DNA of 13,102 nucleotides from Psilocybe azurescens (GCA_023853785.1 JAJIRX010001068.1:1-13102); one strand, 5' to 3'; shown: positions 1 to 8,292, counted from the first letter of the stretch. Notes: generated by a model from the sequence alone, not told the origin. Translations and numbers: made by a program.

Positions 1-36
1 ATGACCTGATGGACGATCCAACAGGACACACGTACA

Positions 37-385
37 ATGGTAAAGTACTGCTCCTGCCCCTTTTTTATTTTTTATTTTATTCGCTTTTTTCTTCCTTTTT
101 GTCTTGGCCCTTGCATGTAGATATGTAGTAATGTATTAAATAGTTATTAATATACTGTATTCCACTAATCTGAATTTATGTTAAGATTGGAATTTATTTA
201 CTGTATCAAGTCCAGTGGACTACAGTTATTTTAGTCCATATTCACTGTATAGTATAAGATCTACTAAAGTGCAGTGGAATCCACTGGAGTCCACTGGACT
301 CTGTTTACCTTTTACACTCAGTATGGGCAAGTCCAGTGGAGTCCAGTGGAGTCCATATGGACTGTGTGGGGATGGTAAAGTACTG
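37..385 (+). mobile_element. Module C: free-standing non-autonomous repeat with 14-bp flanking direct repeats
   Basis: The 14-mer ATGGTAAAGTACTG occurs at 37-50 and again at 372-385, bracketing 321 bp. The bracketed DNA runs from a C/T-rich start (CTCCTGCCCC, then long T tracts, about 51-110) through an AT-rich core (about 119-200) to an array of TCCAGTGGA/TCCACTGGA units (about 210-362). The same order of parts forms the right-hand end of copy A (5460-5997), and the first two parts end copy B (12420-12693). The 14-bp repeats look like a target-site duplication, so this module probably moved by itself. No protein or terminal inverted repeat was found. TSDs of this length suit LINE/SINE-type retroposition, but the class is an inference. 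Confidence 0.6.
210..362. repeat. TCCA-n-TGGA palindrome array of module C
   Basis: Near-palindromic units with arms TCCA and TGGA and a one-base spacer (TCCAGTGGA, TCCACTGGA) recur about every 10 bp, joined by GGAGTCC or GGAATCC. They form two clusters, around 270-302 and 328-362. The last unit is TCCATATGGA with a two-base spacer. Copies A and D use mainly two-base spacers, so the arrays seem homogenised separately in each copy. Confidence 0.75.
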
Positions 386-1020
386 ATGTTGTGTTTTTGT
401 CAATCTTGATTCCCACATTGCTAATAGTTTGCATTTGACAACTATATCCTTACTCTGTTTTCTTTTTCTTTTTCTCTTTTTTCCTTACATGTATGAAACA
501 CATATGTTCAGTGTTCCTTGGGCCAGTGTTTCTTTGGATCTGGGGAGCATTATGAGCTTCATTATGTTCTGGTACTGGACATGCCTTGCAACAATGGTGG
601 CTTCATCTGCTACATCACATGTTTCATATATATTTATGCTTATCCAATGTTCTCTTCATATTGGACCATTTGCTCTTCCCTTAGGTAAACTACACTCTAT
701 TGTGGCCACTTTGTTATTACACTTTGCTTGTACTCATTGATTACAATGAATTTTCAGGAAGGCTTGCAATGTGTTAATCCATGGACTCAATGGACATTGA
801 TACTAGCAATGCCAGTTGTTTTCACTTTGTGCAACACCTTACATATTTATTTTTTGACAAGTCAGGCTTGCAGTGTAGCCTAAACCTATAAAAATCCAAT
901 GTATTTTCCATCTTTAAACAGCACTCACTGTATTATCAGCTTCTAAAACTTCTCTAAATTGCCTTAGCTTTGTTATCTTTCCCAATATGTACCTCTGATT
1001 CATTATATCAATTGTTCAAT
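386..1020. other. AT-rich region without a confident gene
   Basis: The DNA is T-rich, with short stretches that could be exons between pyrimidine tracts. One example is about 508-685, between a TTCAG and a CTTAG, where one frame reads a GSGEHYELHYVLVLDM-like peptide. No frame could be joined to the remnants downstream with consistent splice phases. It may be further 5' exons of the decayed gene at 1021-1580 or plain intergenic DNA. Confidence 0.3.
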
Positions 1021-1580
1021 ATGGTTTCTGTTGATCCCAGTACTGTTCTTGCTTCTGGAACACATTGTGTTACACACATGGTGGCATGCAATGCTGCACC
1101 CATTGATTATGCGTGCATTTTCTTTTAATCATACCATTTCAATTTTCAACTAATTTCTTGATTTTTTTCTTATTTCTAAAGGCCAATTATGGGTCCTCTG
1201 CACATGTATTTGTTGGTCATGGCAATGTTATTGTAGACAAGAACATCATCTATGAAGAGGATGTACTTATGTATATGTCTTCTGACAATGAGACCACTGA
1301 CCATGATGGTCATCATGTTGCTTCTTCTAACACATCTCAGTATGTATTTTTGCCTTACATATTGTTGTACTAACACATTTCTTCAGTGACAATGTCCCTG
1401 CACCTGTTTTACCTAACAATACTATCAAGATTCCTGCAATGCATACTCAGTCTAAAAGCAGGATGTATGCTCCATTACCCTTCTTGCACTTGTCATCACA
1501 CTTATGCATTTGTTAGTTCCAAGAAGAGAGTTTCAGACAAAGCAGCAATCATTTCATTTGAGGAGGACTTACCATTAGTT
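1021..1580 (+). pseudogene. Remnant of a spliced gene, function unknown
   Basis: Three coding-like pieces sit in a row. A possible first exon (1021-1112) starts MVSVDPSTVLASG and ends at a GTGCAT donor; the following intron (1113-1181) has a CTAAT branch motif and ends CTAAAG. A second exon (1182-1339) reads NYGSSAHVFVGHGN and continues with an acidic stretch. It is followed by a clean intron (1340-1386: GTATGT, GTACTAACA, TTCAG) that keeps the frame into a third exon reading DNVPAPVLPNNTIK. That frame stops at TAG 1514-1516, while a neighbouring frame stays open to about 1580 (KKRVSDKAAIISFEED), suggesting a frameshift. The first and second pieces are also one base out of phase. The family was not recognised. 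Confidence 0.35.
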
Positions 1581-1683
1581 TTTTTTTCTTTTTGTATATT
1601 TCTTGTTCTTTCTGGCTTTTTATTTTGTATTCGATTTGAATTTTTATTAACTTTTTTTCCTCTATTATTTTAGTCAACAAATT

Positions 1684-1810
1684 ATGCCACCCAAAAGAGT
1701 TTGCACCAATGCATCTAAGTCCACTGGTAAACTGGCTGCTATTCAGGCATCTGCTGCTGCTGGTGATTCCTCTCTTCTGGTGTTGAGGTTGTCAAGGTCA
1801 CTGATAATAG
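1684..1810 (+). pseudogene. First-exon-like fragment (MPPKRV...), function unknown
   Basis: The ATG at 1684 opens a basic, Ala/Ser-rich start, MPPKRVCTNASKSTGKLAA. Near 1767-1776 the frame changes inside a CTCTCT run: before it the peptide is AAAGDSS, and after it a different frame reads SGVEVVKVTDN up to an AG|GTGCAC donor-like junction at 1810/1811. A two-base slippage in the CTCTCT run explains the shift. The probable copia LTR begins 31 bp downstream, inside what would be the next intron, so the rest of the gene is displaced or lost. Function is not recognisable. Confidence 0.35.
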
Positions 1811-1881
1811 GTGCACATAATTAATTTTTATTTCTGTCGGTGTTAGGGTTTCCTTTATTTACTTCCATTTTCATTACTTGA

Positions 1882-1924
1882 TTATCTTTTATCTTTTATC
1901 TTTTATCTTTTATCTTTTATCATA
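1882..1924. repeat. TTTTATC microsatellite
   Basis: A 7-bp unit, TTTTATC, repeats about six times almost perfectly within the probable LTR. It is followed by degenerate ATCAT/ATTACTCATCA repeats to about 2070. Confidence 0.85.
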
Positions 1925-2100
1925 TCATTTATCTTTCTTGATATCTTGATTATTCCAGAAGTTTCCATCATCACTCTTTTCTAATACTCATCATGAGCTT
2001 TATTACTCATTATTACTCATCATTGCTTTCTTTATTATTCATCATAGTCCTTCTTATTACTCATCATAGAATCTTGCTTAGTCAGTCACCTCTAGAGTAA

Positions 2101-2108
2101 TATAAATA
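2101..2108 (+). promoter_or_regulatory. TATA box in the LTR
   Basis: TATAAATA lies about 440 bp before the primer-binding site and about 700 bp before gag, where the U3/R boundary of an LTR would place the promoter. Transcription start was not determined; position and motif are the only evidence. Confidence 0.45.
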
Positions 2109-2547
2109 CTGCATGTTTTGTACATAGATCCCCAGCTTCAATCTCTTAGGATTTCCACTATCATTAGTGTGAACCTTCAGATCATTGATTCCTCATAAGT
2201 CTATCCCCTGCTCTCTCCTCATCCTCTGCTCTTACTCTCTTGCTTGTCTTTGTTGGTGGCCTTGTCACACTGATTTTAGTGTTGCCCTGACAGAAGATTG
2301 AAGCTTCTTTGACAACTCCACCACCATCCATCACCATGTCGCAGTATTGATATAGGCACTCTTTCATCATTTCATTTATCTTTTGTTTTCTTATCTACAT
2401 GATTACATAATGTATTGTCATGTAGATAGCTTTCCTGCTTCCTCTGCTTTCTCTTTAGCTTCTATAAACAAGAGTTAAAAACATAGGAACAGGTTCTAGT
2501 CATCTTAGTCGCTTTAGGTTCAACTCGCCAACCGAAACCATTCAACA

Positions 2548-2559
2548 GGTTATGGGCCC
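2548..2559 (+). promoter_or_regulatory. Primer-binding site, half-tRNA(iMet) type
   Basis: GGTTATGGGCCC directly follows the CA end of the LTR. It is complementary to the anticodon arm of eukaryotic initiator tRNA-Met (GGGCCCAUAACC), the site used by Drosophila copia, which is primed by an internal tRNA half rather than the tRNA 3' end. This fixes the LTR boundary and supports the Ty1/copia assignment independently of the protein. Confidence 0.75.
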
Positions 2560-2790
2560 TGGCCGTACCCTCCACAAACTAAGAAGACTCAAACCTCCGC
2601 AAACAAGCACTCCACCGTTGTGTTGCAGCTGCTTGCACCTAGGCATGTTTGCTCTGCTTTAAGTGTTGACACTCGAACATTGTTGTACAGACTCCAAAAA
2701 TACCTATCAGATTGTTATCGGGACTCCAACTAAGTCTCTCACCCAGCGCCAATTGTTACAACACAGCACTGTTCTATTCTCGCATAACTC
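2560..2790 (+). other. Untranslated leader of the copia element
   Basis: About 230 bp separate the primer-binding site from the first gag ATG. No open frame or clear structure was seen; a packaging or dimerisation signal would be expected here but cannot be recognised by eye. Confidence 0.4.
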
Positions 2791-3588
2791 ATGCCTATCG
2801 TAATGGCCGACACAGAAGAAGGATCTGGCTCAGGCCGAGTTCTCATGCCAAAGCTCGGAGGTGCCGTGAAATACAGAGACTGGGAAAAGTCTATGTTTGG
2901 ACGACTGCTATCTTTAGATGTCATCGGATTCACGGATGATACGGAGCTCGCAGTCCCTATGCCTCAACCCACCACCAATGCTGCAGGCATTACAATTCCT
3001 GTCACTGCAGCGGAGCGCACCGAATACACAAGTTACATTAGGTGGAAGAATAAGTGCACAGGAGAGATATATATGTGTCTCGACAAAGAAAATAAGATAC
3101 ATGTTGACAACATTTGCACAGACCCACAAGCCATGTGGAACAAGCTCAAAGAAGTACACAGCAAATCAGTGCCCAACTCGCGCTTCAACTCTCTCAATGA
3201 CCTCCTATCCATCAGGCTGAAGGAGAACGAGTCATTGACTGCACTATCAGCCTGTATTCAAGGCTCCATGCAGCAGATCCAGGTGCTTCACCCCATGACC
3301 TACAATTTGAAGAAGCTCAATGAGGAGCTGATCATCATGGTGATGATTCGTGCTCTTCCGCATGAAGAGTACAGCTCGTTTATTTCTTCAGTACTCCTGC
3401 TTACAGATCTCACAAAGGCTGCCGTTCTCAAGGCATTTTGCACCGAGGAGACTCAGCACACAGGCACACACAACGATCTTGAAGCTGCTGCTGATGCTGC
3501 CACTCGTGTCATGAAATGTTACATTTGCAATGGTCCTCATATGATGGTCGACTGCCCCAAGTACACAGCTATGCGTGCTCTAGGATGA
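2791..3588 (+). CDS. Ty1/copia Gag polyprotein (UBN2-type), N-terminal part of a broken gag-pol
   Basis: This 265-codon frame encodes the structural protein that packages retrotransposon RNA into cytoplasmic virus-like particles. The first ATG is at 2791; the second, in frame at 2803 (MADTEEGSGS), looks more like the family start. Residues about 28-215 follow the UBN2 gag pattern: an aromatic YRDWEKSMFGRLL near the start, an AMW..L...H segment around residue 113, RFNSLNDLLSIRLKE in the middle, and an IRALPHEEYSSF block. A zinc knuckle CYICNGPHMMVDC lies at residues 243-255 with spacing CX2CX3HX4C, one residue shorter than the usual CX2CX4HX4C. In intact copia elements gag runs directly into protease. 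Here TGA follows soon after the knuckle, and the continuation is in another frame, so the element is probably dead. Confidence 0.85.
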   Translation: MPIVMADTEEGSGSGRVLMPKLGGAVKYRDWEKSMFGRLLSLDVIGFTDDTELAVPMPQPTTNAAGITIPVTAAERTEYTSYIRWKNKCTGEIYMCLDKENKIHVDNICTDPQAMWNKLKEVHSKSVPNSRFNSLNDLLSIRLKENESLTALSACIQGSMQQIQVLHPMTYNLKKLNEELIIMVMIRALPHEEYSSFISSVLLLTDLTKAAVLKAFCTEETQHTGTHNDLEAAADAATRVMKCYICNGPHMMVDCPKYTAMRALG

Positions 3589-4030
3589 CAGGAGAATAGT
3601 GGAGAACACGGAAGAAGAGAGGCAGCCGTGGAGGAGGCCGTGGAGGTGCTACAGCTGCTGCTGCTGCTGTTACTCCTGCCGCTCCCACTACTCCTGCAGC
3701 TAAACCTCCTGCCATTGAAGCCAGGTGCAACGGGCCTGCCGTCAATGCTGATGCCGCTGTTTGTCTATGAGCTACATTGCCCTCCTTCTCTCCACTGACT
3801 TCGCCTGGAATGCAGATACAGGGGCCACTGCACATATGACCCCGCACCATACATGGTTTACTGCCTCCTTGTATACCCCATGGCGTGTTCCTATCAATCT
3901 CGCAGACAACAACAGAGGTCTTTACCCTCACCCAGGTATTCCATATGGAGTCCACCAACTCCATGCCAGAGTTGGTGGAGTCCACATGGAGTTTGGTGAC
4001 TCTTTTTTGGCAGGTGTACCAGCCATTTAG
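3589..4030 (+). pseudogene. Ty1/copia protease start, frameshifted and interrupted
   Basis: After the gag stop, a shifted frame (about 3632-3769) reads an RGG-rich then Ala/Pro-rich linker ending VNADAAVCL and TGA. A further one-base shift at about 3768 leads to the protease frame that starts MSYIALLLSTDFAWNADTG. The catalytic DTG is at 3815-3823, followed by ATAHMTPHHTWF and the typical INLADN motif near 3892-3911. Just after LADN another one-base slip gives the expected TEVFT reading, and then at about 3921-3929 the sequence becomes the palindromic repeat of element D. Integrase, reverse transcriptase and RNase H are absent from the window. The open frame to 4030 is therefore partly repeat sequence, not protease. 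Confidence 0.75.
3952..3978. repeat. Hairpin near the terminus of element D
   Basis: CCACCAACTC (3952-3961) pairs perfectly with GAGTTGGTGG (3969-3978) across a 7-nt loop. Copy A has a 10-bp hairpin at the matching place (5938-5970), so this is a shared feature of the repeat terminus. Confidence 0.7.
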
Positions 4031-4291
4031 AGGTGGAGGCTCCACCTGGAGTCCAGCTGGAATCCACTCATCCTCCATGTGGGCCAATGTGGAGGATGTG
4101 GAACTCCATGTGGACTCCATGTGGAACTTCATGTGGAGTTCCACATCCTCCATATGGATTTCATGTGGATTTAAGTCATAAATCATGTATATCAGCATGA
4201 ATACACAATTTTAGGGCCAAATTCAAATGGACTCCAGGTGGAGGAAGGTCCCCAGATTTTATTTATATTTTATTATATTTTATTATAGTGT

Positions 4292-4365
4292 AAAAAAATG
4301 CACTAGCAGGAATTGAACTCAGGCATCCAAGAACTCTAAATGCAAGCAATAAACCGACTATGCCA
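4292..4365 (-). ncRNA. tRNA-derived pol III head of a SINE-like element
   Basis: On the minus strand an A-box-like TGGCATAGTCGG (4365-4354) is followed about 45 nt later by a B-box-like GTTCAATTCC (4318-4309), and then by TTTTTTT (4298-4292), a good RNA polymerase III terminator. Box spacing is about two bases longer than in an ordinary tRNA. Acceptor and T-stem pairing is poor, so this is not a functional tRNA gene. It is best explained as a degenerate tRNA-derived SINE head that could once have driven transcription into the downstream repeat. Confidence 0.55.
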
Positions 4366-4854
4366 TAAAGGCTTTGTTGTCTGACAAAAATTGATGCTAT
4401 ACATATCGATTCAAATCATTTCTCGGCAATTCTCCCGGCAAGCGTTAAACAACATCACATGCGTGACTCATCATTGCCACGTCGGTCCGTTGGTTACTCC
4501 GACCACCCCACCTTGCCTCCGACCACCACCACCACCCCGCTGCCGGCCGTCCACGCTTGCCCCACCACCTCGCTGTTGTCGGTCGGAGCCAGGCACCCGC
4601 CAACCCAACCCAACATGCATTGCTTCACCACCAACCGAGGCCATGCACGATGATAATGCGTCCGTGTACGATGGCGATGACACCAGACACGTGTCGCCGG
4701 TATGACAACGACAACAACGACAACAACGACAATGGATCCGTATACGACAACAACAACACCGGATCAAAGGGGAACGAGGGGGTGGCGATTGAGGTACAGC
4801 GGTAAAAGCGAGGGTGGGTGGGGGAACGAGAGGCGAACGAGGCGGCAACACCAT

Positions 4855-4913
4855 GTAAGTCACGAATCCCAAATACCACCGCCACTAACCGCCCCCCCCT
4901 CCTTTTGATATAG
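4855..4913 (+). other. Intron-like segment in copy A
   Basis: This 59-nt segment has a perfect fungal donor GTAAGT, a CCACTAACC branch motif and a pyrimidine-rich end at GATATAG. The same structure lies at the equivalent place in copy B (11803-11863). Removing it in copy A joins frames in phase 0, from ..RRTRRQHH to ADNDVRVQYN.., with a stop after about 49 codons. No RNA evidence is available. Confidence 0.55.
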
Positions 4914-5727
4914 GCTGACAACGACGTACGGGTACAGTACAACGCCGCATACATACAGCACCTACCGCAACACATACAGTACGACGACAGCGCCGGTACA
5001 ATGGCGGGCATGACACGTACTGACGACGATGCGCATGGCACGTACTGCGACACATACCAATGACAACGACGACACGCACAGCACGTACCGCGACATGTAC
5101 GACGGCACGACGACGATGACGACATGTACAACGTGTACAACGGACCACAACACGTACAACGGCCATGACGACGATGATGACACGTATGACGCGTGTACAA
5201 CGGACCGCTGACACATACGACAGCCATGACAACAATGACAACACGCACAACATGTACAACGGATGGGGCCACATACGACAACCACAACGTGTGCGACGGA
5301 CACAGCGGCCGTGAAGACAAGAACGACAACGCGTACAGCGGATGCATACCATGGCCACGACAACGATGACAGGTACGGCGGACACATACAGCAGCCACGA
5401 CAACGATGGCACGTACGACACAACTGACGCGTTCGGCGGGGGGCTACGACCAATATGATCACCCTCCCGCCCCCTTTTTTATTTTTTATTTCTTTTCACT
5501 TTTTTTGTTTTTTCTTTTTGTTTTCTCTTTTGTTTTACATTTATATGTTTGTTCATTCATTTAATCCAAGTACATACGCTTCTGCCCAGCTTTTTGTCTG
5601 TTATGTTTTTGTTTTGTTTTTTTGTTTCAATGATGGATCTCACAACTAAATAATAATGTAGTACATAGCTATTAATATATTATATTACACTCATGAACTT
5701 ACACTAAGATTAAATGACTAATATATT

Positions 5728-5985
5728 CCAGTTGAAATCCAACTGGATTCCATTTCATTTTATGTGAAGTTAAAGTTGAAACTCCAACTGGAGTCCATCT
5801 GGAGTCCAGGTGGATTCTAATTGAACTCCACCTGGACTACAGTTGGACTCAAGTGGAATTATTTGGAGTCCACCTGAACTCCACCTATCAAAGTTAATTT
5901 TTGAACATTTACATATGTTCCAGGTGGAGTCCATGTGGAGTCCACCACTTTATATGGAGTTGGTGGACTCCATATGGAATACCTG
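5728..5985. repeat. TCCANNTGGA palindrome array of copy A
   Basis: Units such as TCCAACTGGA, TCCATCTGGA, TCCAGGTGGA, TCCACCTGGA and TCCATATGGA, mostly with two-base spacers, recur with GGAGTCC-type junctions. A perfect 10-bp hairpin stem, GAGTCCACCA (5938-5947) with TGGTGGACTC (5961-5970), lies near the right end. Confidence 0.75.
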
Positions 5986-5999
5986 GGTGGAGGTAAAGT

Positions 6000-6577
6000 A
6001 CACCAACAACACGATCTACTCAATTGGGAAAGGGATGTGCATCAGCAAAATCAGAAATACTACAGAGCGCTCGGGTAGTACTCTATAGCATCCGAGTAGT
6101 TTAGCAAAGGTCCCCATTTAGATAGTCTTTCGTCACTTGTATGTAATTTATTCTGGTTGTTATGGAGTGCTATATACCTCTTGATAGCATGTGCTACAAA
6201 AGCCCATAGCATTCCATAGCACCATCTAATTATGTTCATAGCACTGCCTAATTATGTCCATAGCATTACATACCATAATCCATAGAATCCCATATCACAA
6301 TCCATAGTATCATCTATTAGAATTCATGGTAATCTGTAGCATCCCTCATCCTACTACATAGCAGTATATAGACAAGGGCAGCATTACAAACCACTTACCA
6401 TCCTCTAATATTATACCTTGATTAGCCAATTGAAAGGCCTGTACAATGTGGGGTTCAAATGAAATGACCAGGTAAAATTTTGTATGCATTAAATTAGTTC
6501 TACGACAATTACTGTAAAGAGGACTACCACTTCTGAGACAATACGAAGAAGAAATATGATAGATACAGCCCACACAA
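6000..6577. other. Intergenic A/T-rich region with a degenerate CATAGCA array
   Basis: No gene is visible between copy A and the DUF6532-like pseudogene. From about 6175 to 6360 the motif CATAGCA/CCATAGCATT recurs at irregular 10-25 bp spacing, sometimes joined by CTAATTATG. CTCGG near 6070 and CCGAG near 6091 could form a short stem. The stretch is also the 3' flank of the minus-strand gene; no polyadenylation signal was assigned. Confidence 0.5.
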
Positions 6578-8292
6578 TCAGTCAAGTACAGGTTCAAAGT
6601 TATATGGGTTGACCATATCATCATGAGCCTGAAGTTGCCTCCTATTACTCATACATTTTGAGGTGAGTTCAGAGGAAATAGTGTATTGATTACTTACATC
6701 CCCATTGCTGCCCAACGACGATGATTGTCCTCAAGAACACATTTATGGTATTCATATGTTCTGACCTTGTCTATCAAGCGCTAGCATGGCAGAGTGTATC
6801 TGGCCATATGCTTTTTCGCTGAAGTTGTTTTTGTCATGGGTTCCAGATCACCATTCATCGAGGCAGCTGTGAATCTGATAGAGTGGTTAGCACTTGTCAT
6901 GCCATGGTAAACAGATTAAAATGTAACATACACACGTCATGACCAGGGCAATAGCACCATCCAGTACCATGTCCTTAAACTGGTCAGGGAACGACTTTGC
7001 TATACCGTTGTCTCGATTGTAGTAGAATTGAAGGATGAGGTTTTGAATACATGGGTGCGAGATGTTCGCGTGTTTACCCTTCACAGATGAAAACTTAGTA
7101 ACATTGATTAAGTGGATGAGGAGATTTACTTACCTCAGTGTTTGGTGGACCAACCAGGAACAGACAGTTTGGTTGTAAAACCGCATGGACCTGACGAGAA
7201 ATTACCACCTCCAAGTGTTTTTGCTGGGGGATGGTGGGTCCAGCATAGGTGAGGACATCTACATAGTGTAGCATGATGAGTTGACGGCAAAGTTGTTTCA
7301 TTGCACACCGGTAGCTGGCAGCCTCCTTGTATACCTAGACAACATATCAATAAAGATAGAAACAAGAAAATGAAATCAATCTTACAACTATAGACATGGG
7401 CCTGGTAATTGTGTACCCTGAAAGAATCAAGCACATTAGTAGAAAGAATGATCAAATATAATTATAGACCTTACTGTCACTGAGCTCTATACCCTTTTCT
7501 TTGTGAGCTGCTAAGGATTGCATTAAACATGCTCTAGCATCCGAAATATCGAATGAGCGCATAGGAAAGGCCTTTTCTACAGCGATGTAAAACCGGAATC
7601 GTTCTTTAGCATCCTGGATGACAGTTTGCCAGGTTTTCGGGTAATATCGAAGGCAAGTGTTGTTGGTATGAGCTAATTGTCCTACTACTTGTCCCTGTTC
7701 CTGATTGTTACCCTCCCGTTCATTTGATTGGGTCTCAGAGTCCACAGTATCCTCTTCTTCACCACATTGACTCGAGGCCTGCTGATTTGAAGCAGCAGAA
7801 GCAAGCCTTGTAGGAGAAGGTGGGCAATTGGGACGATTTTGGCGGCGGTGTTCTTCAAGGATATCGCGAATGCTGTAGTCCTAAAGGACAAGCTCAGTAC
7901 ATGCACTTTGAACAGGTAAGGTCATACCTCTTGCGCAGCCAAGTTGGGATTTTGAGAGTAGCTTCAAGATATTCAAAAGTGTGCCTTTCGTCTTCATCGT
8001 CAGATACTTCGTCAACAGGGACTATAAATTTGTAGGTTCCTTAATCTTAGTGTATGGAGAGGAAAGGCTTGCACTTACGGCCATCCCCATTGCCCTGAGC
8101 GTCAAGCTGACCTCCTGGGAAGAACCTGACATTGTAAGGATTGTTGAAGTCATCATCGTCCTGAAGATAAATAATTAGTAAGATGTGATTCAAAAGCTTA
8201 CCACTCACATGTTGATCATTTTGTGAGCGATCTTCATCACGCCACTGACTTTGGTGATTCTCGTCATCGCTCCAGCAGAATGGTCTGAGTCG

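Larger units (their letters stand above)
1841..2547 (+). mobile_element. Probable 5' LTR of a Ty1/copia retrotransposon
   Basis: The right end is fixed by the sequence CAACA at 2543-2547 directly before a primer-binding site at 2548. The left end is less sure: TGTTAGGG at 1841 is the best TG start and gives a 707-bp LTR (TG...CA). Inside are a TTTTATC microsatellite (about 1882-1924), degenerate ATTACTCATCA repeats (about 1976-2070) and a TATA box (2101-2108). No 3' LTR lies in the window, so the element is truncated or continues elsewhere after later insertions. Confidence 0.6.
3929..4384 (-). mobile_element. Element D: SINE-like composite inserted in the copia protease
   Basis: Read on the minus strand, the order is a tRNA-like head (4376 to 4301), an oligo-T run, an AT-rich stretch (about 4290-4256) and a body of TCCANNTGGA palindromes (about 4250-3929). 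The terminal 33 bp (3961 to 3929) match copy A at 5957-5989 perfectly. The homology continues with two mismatches through GGTAAAG, so the exact border with the protease gene is ambiguous by a few bases. The element carries no protein. A tRNA head plus a dispersed-repeat tail is the usual build of a SINE; the link between head and tail is inferred from adjacency only. Confidence 0.55.
4422..5997 (+). mobile_element. Repeat copy A: GC-rich (ACGAC) block, T-rich tract, AT core and palindrome array
   Basis: Homology to copy B begins at CTCGGCAATTCTC (4422 here, 11428 in B). It runs through GCCACGTCGGTC, GTTGGTTACTCC, a Pro/Thr-coding (ACC)n stretch and GTCGGTCGGAGCCAGGCAC. Next come an intron-like segment (4855-4913), a 540-bp ACGAC/ACGTACGAC-rich block (4914-5458), a T-rich tract (5460-5640) and an AT-rich core (about 5650-5725). 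A TCCANNTGGA array ends near GGTAAAG (5992-5998). Compared with B, CpG sites are often TpG or CpA here, so A appears the more decayed copy. Whether A and B ever encoded protein is open: short frames rich in Asp, Thr and Tyr exist on the plus strand but are interrupted. Confidence 0.7.

Noticed and set aside
270..362. CRISPR-like array (regular short repeats near GTCCAGTGGA)
   Set aside because: Units are contiguous 10-mers without unique spacers, in a fungal setting with spliced genes.
2098..2790. Protein-coding exon upstream of gag
   Set aside because: The stretch is explained as LTR plus leader by the TATA box and the primer-binding site; only short frames are open.
3569..4198. 209-codon minus-strand frame across the gag end, protease and element D
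   Set aside because: It spans the junction of two unrelated elements on opposite strands, so it cannot be an ancestral gene. The plus strand carries recognisable protease motifs.
3902..4384. CAGACAACAA (3902-3911) and TTGTTGTCTG (4375-4384) as terminal inverted repeats of element D
   Set aside because: The left copy encodes part of the LADN motif of the copia protease, so it belongs to the host element. A 10-bp match over 480 bp could be chance.
4625..5462. Overlapping minus-strand frames (up to 257 codons) with VVVV/RCRCC-type repeats in copy A
   Set aside because: Several overlapping frames are open together because of triplet-like composition, not selection; no motif or start context supports them.
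5455..5649. Phe-rich hydrophobic plus-strand peptide
   Set aside because: It is a translation of the T-rich tract of copy A; the equivalent tract of B translates similarly without conserved sequence.
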